Assembly (NCBI GenBank): GCA_900551225.1
Contig: URUZ01000099.1
Coordinates: forward strand, 1-14,561
Origin: an uncultured Clostridium sp.
GTDB taxonomy: Bacteria > Bacillota > Clostridia > Lachnospirales > Lachnospiraceae
Direction: 5' to 3'
Length of the DNA stretch: 14,561 nucleotides
Below, in pieces: positions 6,961-14,115 of this stretch. Under the pieces are notes generated by a model. That model was not told the DNA's origin. It saw nothing but the letters and a program-made list of their open reading frames with translations, and ran no database searches. Made by a program: the position numbers and the translations under genes. The stretch's first letter is position 1. Every line of letters starts with the position of its first letter.

Positions 6961-9900
6961 CGTATTTCCGGAACTTAAGGTTGTGGACCAGATGCGGGAG
7001 CTTTTAGCCCTGGTGGAGGTGGACAAAGTGACCACCACCAGGGATAGAGGCTCTATTCGCGTTTATCTGAAGAGTCCCAGACTGATCCACAAGAAGAACA
7101 TATACGCCCTGGAGAAGGGCATCAAAGAGCAGCTGTTTCCGGAGAAGCAGCTGGATATTAAAGTATTGGAAAAATACAGGCTGTCGGACCAGTATACCCC
7201 CAAGAAGCTGCTGGAGGTGTACAAGGACAGTCTGCTTCTGGAGCTTAAGAATTACAGCATTGTGGAGTATAATATATTCCGCAAGGCTGAGATCAGCTTT
7301 ACCGGCCAGGATCTGATGACCATGACGGTGGAGGACACCATGGTGAACAGGGACCGGGTGGGAGAGCTGAAGCGGGTGCTGGAGAAGGTGTTTGCGGAGC
7401 GCTGCGGCCTGCCTATGGAAGTAAAGTATGAGTACATACCCGCTAAGGGCAACAAGCTCAGGCGGCAGCTGGAGCTGCGGATGGAGGAGGAGGCCAGGGA
7501 GATCTACTGGCGCAACCACAGAAGCGAGCTGGAGGCAATGGGGGCGGAGCAGCCCCCGGCAGCCGCTGCAGCCTCCCCGGCCGGCGGCGGCCAGGAATTC
7601 ATGGGCGGGGACGCCGGCGGCGCTCCCTGGGATTCCCTTATGCAGCAGGCCTCCCAGGGCAAGGCTGGAGGCCAGGGCCTGGAAACCGCAGGGGCTGCGG
7701 CTCCGGCCCCAAGCAGCCAGGGAAACGGTGCAGGAGGCCAGGGAAACGGCACGGGCGGCATTTCCCAGGGGAAGGCAAAGGAAGGCCAGCTGAACAAGGG
7801 CGGACGCCAGAAGGGCGGCTGGGGGGACAAGGACAAGGGCGGACGCTTTGGCGACCGGGACCGCAATTTGACGGTCAAGAAATCCAACAACCCGGAGGTG
7901 CTCTATGGGCGCGACTTTGACGACGATTTCCTGGAGATTGAGAAGATTGACGGCGAGATGGGCGAAGTGACCCTACGGGGCAAGATCCTCACCTGTGAGA
8001 ACCGGGAGCTGCGGAGCGGCAAGTTCATCCTGACCTTTGACGTGACGGACTTTACGGACACCATCAGCGTGAAGATGTTCATCCGGCCGGAGCTGTTCGA
8101 GGAGGTCAAGGCTGTGATCAACGTGGGCTCCTTTATTAAGATCAAAGGAGTGACCACCATCGACAAGTTCGACGGCGAGCTGACCCTGGGTTCCATTACG
8201 GGCATCAAGAAGGGGGAGGATTTTACCAGCAAGCGTGTGGACGGCAGTCTGGAGAAGCGTGTGGAGCTCCACTGCCATACCAAGATGAGCGATATGGACG
8301 GCGTAAGCGAGGTGAAGGACATCATCAAGCGGGCCAAGAAATGGGGCATGCCGGCCATCGCTGTGACGGACCACGGCTGTGTCCAGGCCTTCCCTGATGC
8401 CAACCATGCCATTGACAAGGGTGATGAATTGAAGGTCATCTATGGAGTGGAGGGGTATCTGGTGGACGACACCAAGCAGCTGGTGGAGAATTCCAGGAAC
8501 CAGGGCTTTTCCGAGACATTTGTGGTGTTTGACATTGAGACCACAGGTTTCAGCCCCCTTAAGAATAAAATTATTGAAATCGGGGCAGTGAAGGTGGTGG
8601 ACGGGAAGATAAGCGACCGTTTTTCCTCCTTTGTCAATCCGGATGTGCCTATTCCCTTTGAGATTGAGAAGCTGACGGGCATCAATGATGCCATGGTGCT
8701 GCCTCACCCCAAGATCGACGTGGTGCTGCCGAAATTCCTGGAGTTTGTGGGGGACGCGGTGCTTGTGGCCCACAACGCTTCCTTTGATGTGGGATTTATC
8801 GGCCACTTTGCCCAGGAGCAGGGGCTGGCCTTCAACCCAACGGTGCTGGATACGGTGACCATGGCCAGACTGCTGCTGCCTAATTTAAACCGTTTTAAGC
8901 TGGACACGGTTGCAAAGGCGCTGGGCATTTCCCTGCAGAACCATCACCGGGCTGTGGATGATGCAGGGTGCACCGCGGACATCTTCGCGGCCTTTGTGAA
9001 GATGCTCAGGGCCAGGGATGTGGAAACCCTGGATGAATTAAACGCCCTGAACGCCATGGACACCAATACCATCCGCAAGCTGCCCACGCACCATGTGATC
9101 ATTCTGGCCAAGAACGATGTGGGGCGCGTCAACCTGTACCGCCTGGTCAGCTGGTCCCACCTGACCTATTACGCCAGACGGCCCAGGATTCCCAAGAGCA
9201 TCCTGAGCCAGTACAGGGAAGGGCTGATCATCGGTTCTGCCTGTGAGGCGGGAGAGCTGTACCAGGCGCTGCTGCGGGGCGCCCCTGATTCGGAGGTGGC
9301 CAGGCTGGTGAATTTCTATGACTATCTGGAGATCCAGCCTCTGGCCAACAACTTCTTTATGCTGAGGGACGAGAAAAGCTCCATCCAGAGCGAGGAGGAG
9401 CTAAAGGATATCAACCGCCGGATCGTGAAGCTGGGAGACCAGTTCGGGAAGCTGGTGTGCGCCACCTGCGACGTGCATTTCCTGGACCCTCAGGACGAGG
9501 TGTACCGGCGGATCATCATGGCCGGCCAGGGCTTCAAGGACTCGGACGACCAGGCGCCGCTGTATCTGCGCACCACGGAGGAGATGCTGAGTGAATTCGC
9601 CTACCTGGGACCGGACAGGGCACAGGAGGTGGTGGTGGCCAACACCCGCAAGATTGCGGATATGTGCGAGCGCATCGCCCCGGTACGCCCGGACAAATGC
9701 CCGCCGGTCATTGAAGATTCAGATACGACCCTGACCAATATCTGCTATGACAGGGCCCACGAAATGTACGGCGAGGACCTCCCCAAGATCGTAGTGGACC
9801 GGCTGGAGAGGGAGCTGCACTCCATTATCACCAACGGGTTTGCGGTTATGTATATCATCGCCCAAAAACTGGTGTGGAAGTCCAATGAGGACGGCTATCT

Positions 9901-11593
9901 GGTTGGCTCACGTGGATCGGTTGGTTCCTCCTTTGTGGCCACCATGTCCGGTATCACGGAGGTTAACCCCTTAAGCCCTCATTACCACTGTCCAAGCTGC
10001 AGGTATTATGATTTTGATTCCGAGGAAGTGAGATCCTTCTCGGGAATGGCCGGCTGTGATATGCCGGATAAGGCCTGCCCGGTCTGCGGCACGCCGCTGG
10101 AGAAGGACGGATTCGATATTCCCTTTGAGACCTTCCTGGGCTTTAAGGGGGACAAGGAGCCGGATATTGACCTGAACTTCTCCGGTGAGTACCAGAGTAA
10201 GGCCCATGACTACACGGAGGTCATCTTCGGCAAGGGCCAGACCTTCCGCGCGGGCACCATCGGCACCCTGGCCGACAAGACGGCCTTCGGCTATGTGAAG
10301 AAGTATTATGAGGAGCGAGGCAGCAGGAAGCGCAACTGCGAGATCAACCGCATTGTGCAGGGCTGCGTTGGCGTGCGCAGAACCACGGGACAGCATCCCG
10401 GCGGTATCATCGTGCTGCCCCTGGGGGAGGAGATCTACTCATTTACCCCGGTGCAGCATCCGGCCAACGACATGACTACCTCCACCATAACCACGCATTT
10501 TGACTATCACTCCATTGACCATAACCTGCTGAAGCTGGATATCCTGGGACACGATGATCCCACCATGATCCGTATGCTCCAGGACCTGACCGGCATTGAT
10601 CCGGTTAAGGATATCCCTCTGGACAGCCGGGAGGTTATGAGCCTGTTCCAGAACACATCGGCCCTGGGAATCATGCCGGACGATATCGGCGGCTGTCCTC
10701 TGGGCGCTTTGGGCGTGCCTGAGTTCGGAACGGATTTCGCCATGCAGATGCTCATTGACACCAAGCCCAAGTATTTCTCCGATCTGGTGCGTATTGCGGG
10801 ATTGGCCCATGGTACGGATGTGTGGCTGGGCAATGCCCAGACGCTGATCCAGGAGGGTAAGGCCACCATTCAGACCGCCATTTGTACCCGTGATGATATC
10901 ATGGTTTACCTGATCGCCCAGGGTCTGGACGAGGGTCTGTCCTTTACCATCATGGAGAGCGTGCGTAAGGGCAAGGGGCTGAAGGACGACTGGATCACGG
11001 AGATGGAGGCCCACGGAGTTCCGGAGTGGTACATCTGGTCCTGTAAAAAGATTAAATACATGTTCCCCAAGGCCCACGCCGCGGCCTATGTTATGATGGC
11101 GTGGCGTATTGCCTACTGCAAGATTTTCTACCCCCTGGCTTATTACGCGGCATTTTTCAGTATCCGCGCCAGCGCATTTTCCTATGAAATCATGTGCCAG
11201 GGGCCTGACAAGCTGGAGTATTATCTGGCGGATTATAAGAAGCGGGTGGATGTCCTGTCCAAGAAGGAGCAGGATACCCTGCGGGATATGCGTATTGTGC
11301 AGGAGATGTACGCCAGGGGCTTTGAGTTCATTCCTCTTGACATCTACCGGGCCAAGGCCAGGGATTTCCAGGTGATAGACGGGAAGCTGATGCCCTCCCT
11401 CAGCAGCATCGACGGGCTGGGTGAGAAGGCGGCGGAGGCTGTGGTGGACGCGGTGAAGGACGGACCCTTCCTGTCCAGGGAGGATTTCAGCAGCCGTTCC
11501 AAGGTAAACGGCACCATCTGTACCCTGATGGCCGATCTGGGCCTTCTGGGCGGGCTGCCCCAGTCCAACCAGCTGTCGCTGTTTGATTTATAA
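6941..11593 (+). CDS. polC: DNA polymerase III alpha subunit, PolC type
   Basis: Replicative polymerase of low-GC Gram-positives, with its own 3'-5' proofreading exonuclease. In order: N-terminal domain (1-200); Gly/Gln/Ala-rich linker (about 205-308); OB fold (about 325-425); PHP domain starting at His444/His446; DnaQ-like exonuclease inserted in PHP with Asp531, Glu533, Asp616, His669 and Asp674; rest of PHP; zinc site Cys1017, Cys1020, Cys1046, Cys1049; polymerase core with Asp1075, Asp1077 and Asp1200; a helix-hairpin-helix (about 1488-1508); and a C-terminal beta-clamp motif QLSLF (1544-1548). The 123-residue spacing from Asp1077 to Asp1200 equals that recalled for Geobacillus PolC (Asp975 to Asp1098). 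All catalytic residues are present. At 1550 residues it exceeds the Bacillus and Staphylococcus proteins (about 1437) by roughly the linker length. Confidence 0.98.
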   Translation: MAKPFFDVFPELKVVDQMRELLALVEVDKVTTTRDRGSIRVYLKSPRLIHKKNIYALEKGIKEQLFPEKQLDIKVLEKYRLSDQYTPKKLLEVYKDSLLLELKNYSIVEYNIFRKAEISFTGQDLMTMTVEDTMVNRDRVGELKRVLEKVFAERCGLPMEVKYEYIPAKGNKLRRQLELRMEEEAREIYWRNHRSELEAMGAEQPPAAAAASPAGGGQEFMGGDAGGAPWDSLMQQASQGKAGGQGLETAGAAAPAPSSQGNGAGGQGNGTGGISQGKAKEGQLNKGGRQKGGWGDKDKGGRFGDRDRNLTVKKSNNPEVLYGRDFDDDFLEIEKIDGEMGEVTLRGKILTCENRELRSGKFILTFDVTDFTDTISVKMFIRPELFEEVKAVINVGSFIKIKGVTTIDKFDGELTLGSITGIKKGEDFTSKRVDGSLEKRVELHCHTKMSDMDGVSEVKDIIKRAKKWGMPAIAVTDHGCVQAFPDANHAIDKGDELKVIYGVEGYLVDDTKQLVENSRNQGFSETFVVFDIETTGFSPLKNKIIEIGAVKVVDGKISDRFSSFVNPDVPIPFEIEKLTGINDAMVLPHPKIDVVLPKFLEFVGDAVLVAHNASFDVGFIGHFAQEQGLAFNPTVLDTVTMARLLLPNLNRFKLDTVAKALGISLQNHHRAVDDAGCTADIFAAFVKMLRARDVETLDELNALNAMDTNTIRKLPTHHVIILAKNDVGRVNLYRLVSWSHLTYYARRPRIPKSILSQYREGLIIGSACEAGELYQALLRGAPDSEVARLVNFYDYLEIQPLANNFFMLRDEKSSIQSEEELKDINRRIVKLGDQFGKLVCATCDVHFLDPQDEVYRRIIMAGQGFKDSDDQAPLYLRTTEEMLSEFAYLGPDRAQEVVVANTRKIADMCERIAPVRPDKCPPVIEDSDTTLTNICYDRAHEMYGEDLPKIVVDRLERELHSIITNGFAVMYIIAQKLVWKSNEDGYLVGSRGSVGSSFVATMSGITEVNPLSPHYHCPSCRYYDFDSEEVRSFSGMAGCDMPDKACPVCGTPLEKDGFDIPFETFLGFKGDKEPDIDLNFSGEYQSKAHDYTEVIFGKGQTFRAGTIGTLADKTAFGYVKKYYEERGSRKRNCEINRIVQGCVGVRRTTGQHPGGIIVLPLGEEIYSFTPVQHPANDMTTSTITTHFDYHSIDHNLLKLDILGHDDPTMIRMLQDLTGIDPVKDIPLDSREVMSLFQNTSALGIMPDDIGGCPLGALGVPEFGTDFAMQMLIDTKPKYFSDLVRIAGLAHGTDVWLGNAQTLIQEGKATIQTAICTRDDIMVYLIAQGLDEGLSFTIMESVRKGKGLKDDWITEMEAHGVPEWYIWSCKKIKYMFPKAHAAAYVMMAWRIAYCKIFYPLAYYAAFFSIRASAFSYEIMCQGPDKLEYYLADYKKRVDVLSKKEQDTLRDMRIVQEMYARGFEFIPLDIYRAKARDFQVIDGKLMPSLSSIDGLGEKAAEAVVDAVKDGPFLSREDFSSRSKVNGTICTLMADLGLLGGLPQSNQLSLFDL
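7717..7749 (+). repeat. 21-nt tandem repeat in the PolC linker
   Basis: CCAGGGAAACGG occurs at 7717-7728 and again at 7738-7749, a period of 21 nt (7 codons), coding for QGNG followed by Ala-Gly or Thr-Gly. A second direct repeat, AAGGGCGGACGC, occurs at 7796-7807 and 7835-7846. Both lie in the low-complexity linker, which points to in-frame expansion of the linker. Confidence 0.7.
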
Positions 11594-11620
11594 ATTGAGA
11601 GATATCAGGAGAAATGGGAT

Positions 11621-12226
11621 ATGGAATATATAAAGATCAGGCCGGCAGTGCCGGAGGATGCAGGGGAGATCTTAAGGATCTACGCCCATTATGTCCGCGA
11701 AACAACAATCACCTTTGAGTATGATGTACCTTCGGAGGAGGAATTCAGGGAAAGGATTCGGACGATATCCGCGGAATACCCCTACCTGGTGTGCCTGGTG
11801 GACGGCCGGATCGCCGCCTACGCCTATGCACACCGCCATATGGAGCGGGCTGCCTACCAGTGGAACGCAGAGCTGTCCGTGTATGTGGACAAGGCACTTG
11901 TCCACATGGGTATAGGACGCGCCCTTTACCAGGCGGTTCTGGAGATTCTGGCGCTACAGAATATCCAGACTGTCTATGGGATTGTCACCTCCCCCAACCC
12001 GGGAAGCCAGCATCTGCATGAAGCCATGGGATTCACCAGGGCGGTAACATTTAAAAATATGGGATATAAATTCGGCCGGTGGTTGGACGTGGCCTGGTAT
12101 GAAAAGGCGCTGGGGGACCATAATGCTGATATGAAGCCGTTTTTGCCGGTCCATCGGGCGGATGGGCAGAAGATTGGGGATATTCTGGCTGTATGTGAAC
12201 AAAAGATCGCAGCCGGGAGACCATAA
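11621..12226 (+). CDS. GNAT N-acetyltransferase, phosphinothricin acetyltransferase-like
   Basis: A 201-residue acetyl-CoA-dependent acyltransferase of the PAT/Bar/MnaT type, which acetylate the amino group of phosphinothricin, methionine sulfone or related small amines. Family features are IRPAVPEDAGEILRIY at the start, ETTITFEYDVPSEEEF (27-42), the probable catalytic Glu84 in WNAELSVYV, the acetyl-CoA loop around MGIGRALY (96-103), and SPNPGSQHLHEAMGF (124-138). The usual Q/R-x-x-G-x-G loop has Val94 where Gln or Arg is expected. About 35 residues beyond the core (from about 166) form a charged tail. AGGAGA at 11607-11612 gives 8 nt to the ATG. It is 27 nt after polC with no terminator seen. 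The natural substrate is unknown; resistance to phosphinothricin should not be assumed. Confidence 0.85.
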   Translation: MEYIKIRPAVPEDAGEILRIYAHYVRETTITFEYDVPSEEEFRERIRTISAEYPYLVCLVDGRIAAYAYAHRHMERAAYQWNAELSVYVDKALVHMGIGRALYQAVLEILALQNIQTVYGIVTSPNPGSQHLHEAMGFTRAVTFKNMGYKFGRWLDVAWYEKALGDHNADMKPFLPVHRADGQKIGDILAVCEQKIAAGRP

Positions 12227-12255
12227 TACGACTTGAATGATGACTAATAGATAAC

Positions 12256-12260
12256 AGGAG
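12256..12260 (+). promoter_or_regulatory. Ribosome binding site that selects the transporter start
   Basis: AGGAG ends at 12260. It is 11 nt before the ATG at 12272 but only 2 nt before an in-frame TTG at 12263, so the ATG is the better start and the protein has 456 rather than 459 residues. Confidence 0.7.
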
Positions 12261-12271
12261 TATTGAGACAA

Positions 12272-13642
12272 ATGGAACGAGAGAAATTTTCATCCAGGCT
12301 GGGATTTATCCTGATCTCGGCCGGATGTGCAATTGGACTGGGGAACGTGTGGCGTTTCCCGTATATCGTGGGTAATTATGGGGGAGCCGCGTTTGTGCTG
12401 GTATATCTGGTGTTTCTGCTGGTGCTGGGCCTGCCCATTGTGGTGATGGAGTTTGCCGTGGGGCGCGCCAGCAGAAAGAGCGCGGCCCTGTCCTTTGACA
12501 CGCTGGAGCCCAGCGGCACAAAGTGGCACTGGACCAAGTTCATCGCCATTGCGGGCAATTACATTCTGATGATGTTTTACACCACAGTGGGCGGATGGAT
12601 GATTCTGTATTTCCTGAAAATGCTGAAGGGCGATTTCACCGGCCTGGACGCAGCTGCGGTGGGAGCGGAGTTTAACGGTATGCTGGCCAACCCCGGCCTT
12701 ATGATGGTGTTCATGGTGCTGACGGTGCTGGTCTGCTTCGGGGTCTGCGCCCTTGGCCTGGAGAAGGGCGTGGAGCGCATCACCAAGGCCATGATGCTGT
12801 GCCTGCTGTGTCTGATGGTGGTGCTGGCGGTCCACTCCATGATTTTGGAGGGAGGCGCAGAGGGCCTGGCCTTCTATCTGCTGCCTGATTTCGGGAAAAT
12901 GAAGGAGGCGGGACTGGGGGACGCGGTGTTCGCCGCCCTGGGGCAGTCCTTCTTTACGCTGAGTATCGGCATCGGCGCCCTGGCCATATTCGGCAGTTAT
13001 ATCGGCAAGGAGCGGCGTCTGACCGGCGAGGCCATCAGCGTGACGCTGCTGGATACCATGGTGGCGTTTATGTCCGGCCTGATTATCTTCCCGGCCTGCT
13101 CAGCCTACAGCATCGAGCCCACAGCGGGGCCGCCCTTAATCTTCATCACCCTGCCTAATGTGTTCAACCACATGGCGGGCGGAAGAGTGTGGGGAACCCT
13201 GTTCTTCCTGTTTATGTCCTTTGCGGCATTTTCCACGGTGATTGCCGTGTTCCAGAATATCATTTCCTTTGCAAGGGATCTGACGGGCTGCTCCATCGGT
13301 AAGGCGGTGGTGTGGAATATTGTGGTCATCATCCTGCTGTCCGTACCCTGTGTGCTGGGCTTTAACCTGTGGAGCGGCTTCACTCCTCTGGGTCCGGGCA
13401 GCACGGTGCTGGATCTGGAAGACTTTATTCTCAGCAATAACCTGCTGCCCATTGGAAGCATGCTGTACCTGCTGTTTTGTACCAGCCGCTATGGATGGGG
13501 CTTTAAGAAGTTTTTGGCGGAGGCCAACGAGGGGGAAGGGATTCGTTTCCCATCATGGGCCAGAATATATGTGAGCTATATACTGCCGCTCATTGTGCTG
13601 GTGATCTTTATCCAGGGATACTGGACTAAGATCTTCGGGTAA
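12272..13642 (+). CDS. Sodium-dependent amino acid transporter, NSS/SNF family
   Basis: A 456-residue membrane symporter of the LeuT/MhsT/TnaT family, which imports amino acids or amines with sodium. About 11 hydrophobic segments can be counted, as in many bacterial members that lack TM12. TM1 holds the unwound AGCAIGLGNVWRFPY (17-31), with Ala20 and Asn25 at sodium site 1 and Gly18 and Ile21 at site 2. TM6 has FFTLS with Thr229. TM8 has Ala318, Ser321 and Thr322, matching the LeuT Ala351/Thr354/Ser355 site. In TM7 an Asp (261) seems to replace LeuT Asn286. These are by-eye alignments. The substrate cannot be read from sequence; the neighbouring acetyltransferase may be unrelated. The gene is 45 nt from the GNAT gene and ends before a strong terminator. 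Confidence 0.92.
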   Translation: MEREKFSSRLGFILISAGCAIGLGNVWRFPYIVGNYGGAAFVLVYLVFLLVLGLPIVVMEFAVGRASRKSAALSFDTLEPSGTKWHWTKFIAIAGNYILMMFYTTVGGWMILYFLKMLKGDFTGLDAAAVGAEFNGMLANPGLMMVFMVLTVLVCFGVCALGLEKGVERITKAMMLCLLCLMVVLAVHSMILEGGAEGLAFYLLPDFGKMKEAGLGDAVFAALGQSFFTLSIGIGALAIFGSYIGKERRLTGEAISVTLLDTMVAFMSGLIIFPACSAYSIEPTAGPPLIFITLPNVFNHMAGGRVWGTLFFLFMSFAAFSTVIAVFQNIISFARDLTGCSIGKAVVWNIVVIILLSVPCVLGFNLWSGFTPLGPGSTVLDLEDFILSNNLLPIGSMLYLLFCTSRYGWGFKKFLAEANEGEGIRFPSWARIYVSYILPLIVLVIFIQGYWTKIFG

Positions 13643-13653
13643 ATTACAAACGA

Positions 13654-13680
13654 TGAACCGCACGCTTTGCGAGCGCTTCA
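13654..13680. other. Imperfect palindrome after the transporter gene
   Basis: The arms 13654-13665 and 13669-13680 pair around a TTT loop with 10 of 12 positions matched (mismatches C58/C76 and A62/A72, counted from 13600). It lies 11 nt after the transporter stop and 12 nt before the main terminator. No T tract follows. It may protect the 3' end of the mRNA, be part of a composite terminator, or be a remnant of a dispersed palindromic repeat. Confidence 0.4.
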
Positions 13681-13692
13681 CCGCGTACAACG

Positions 13693-13755
13693 AAATCCCC
13701 TGCTGCATCCGGGGCGCTCTGCGCTGTCCGGATGCAGCAGGGGATTTTCTATTTC
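13693..13755. terminator. Probable bidirectional intrinsic terminator
   Basis: Arms 13693-13712 and 13728-13747 are perfect inverted copies over 20 bp (AAATCCCCTGC... and its complement) with a 15-nt loop. GCGC on both sides of TCT in the loop can form a small inner stem. On the plus strand the arm runs into TTTTCTATTTCT (13744-13755), a good T tract for the transporter transcript. On the minus strand the tail is only TTTCGTTGT, weaker but usable by the convergent NTF2-like gene, which stops 12 nt away. Confidence 0.85.
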
Positions 13756-13758
13756 TGC

Positions 13759-14097
13759 TTAAAGCGGGTAGATGTTCAGCCGCAGGATCTTGCCCTGGTC
13801 ATCCACCTCAGTCAAGAAAGCGCTGACAGGCACCACGTGATCATGGTAGGTGATGAAATACCATGCCACGGTATCGCTGATGAACTTGACGCTGTTGATG
13901 GAGAACGGACCGCCGTTGAATCCGAACTTGTGGTGGTACATCATTTCTACGGCCATTCTGCCTTCCAGATGGATGGTGTCCATTCCGGCCCTGTTTACCG
14001 ATGAATCGTGAAGGACGCCGTATTCATTAAAAAGGTCGGCCAGGGCGGCCTCGTCACCTTTCTTCATGCAGTCTACAAATTGTTCTAATATAGTCAT
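13759..14097 (-). CDS. NTF2/SnoaL-like fold small protein
   Basis: A 112-residue cytoplasmic protein of the cone-shaped NTF2-like superfamily, which includes ketosteroid isomerase, SnoaL cyclases and the bile acid dehydratase BaiE. Typical features are an N-terminal helix ending KKGDEAALADLF (12-23), a turn into GVLHDSS (27-33), a Gly-Arg-centred helix (LEGRMAVEMM) and C-terminal strands ending in LRLNIYPL. By eye Asp31 falls where ketosteroid isomerase has its catalytic Asp38/40, but the catalytic Tyr is Phe7 and the second Asp is Ser, so the same reaction is doubtful. It starts 18 nt after the dehydrogenase gene and is surely co-transcribed. An enzyme, isomerase/dehydratase partner, or ligand-binding protein are all possible. 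Confidence 0.75.
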   Translation of the reverse strand: MTILEQFVDCMKKGDEAALADLFNEYGVLHDSSVNRAGMDTIHLEGRMAVEMMYHHKFGFNGGPFSINSVKFISDTVAWYFITYHDHVVPVSAFLTEVDDQGKILRLNIYPL

Positions 14098-14104
14098 ATT
14101 CATT

Positions 14105-14111
14105 CCTCCTT
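14105..14111 (-). promoter_or_regulatory. Ribosome binding site that selects the NTF2-like start
   Basis: On the minus strand AAGGAGG lies 1 nt before an ATG at 14103 and 7 nt before the in-frame ATG at 14097. The second has normal spacing, so the protein begins MTILEQF. The site lies in the 18-nt gap after the dehydrogenase stop. Confidence 0.75.
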
Positions 14112-14115
14112 GTGA

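Noticed and set aside
7428..7793. Plus-strand frame of 121 codons in another frame of polC
   Set aside because: Arises from the GC-rich linker; Arg/Pro-rich and without a start signal.
7717..7846. CRISPR-like or mobile repeat
   Set aside because: The direct repeats are short, in frame and inside the PolC linker, so they are coding low complexity.
7973..8806. 277-codon minus-strand frame opposite polC
   Set aside because: Antisense to the OB, PHP and exonuclease region of PolC; His-rich shadow without a recognisable domain.
10439..11077. Long open frame on the minus strand within polC
   Set aside because: It lies wholly inside a gene with all catalytic PolC residues, and the translation is rich in His, Gln and Arg with no recognisable motif, as expected from the complement of GC-rich coding DNA.
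11589..11594. TATAAA at the end of polC as a promoter for the GNAT gene
   Set aside because: No acceptable -35 lies 16-18 nt upstream.
12263..12271. TTG start for the transporter, three codons upstream
   Set aside because: The Shine-Dalgarno is only 2 nt away from it, against 11 nt for the ATG at 12272.
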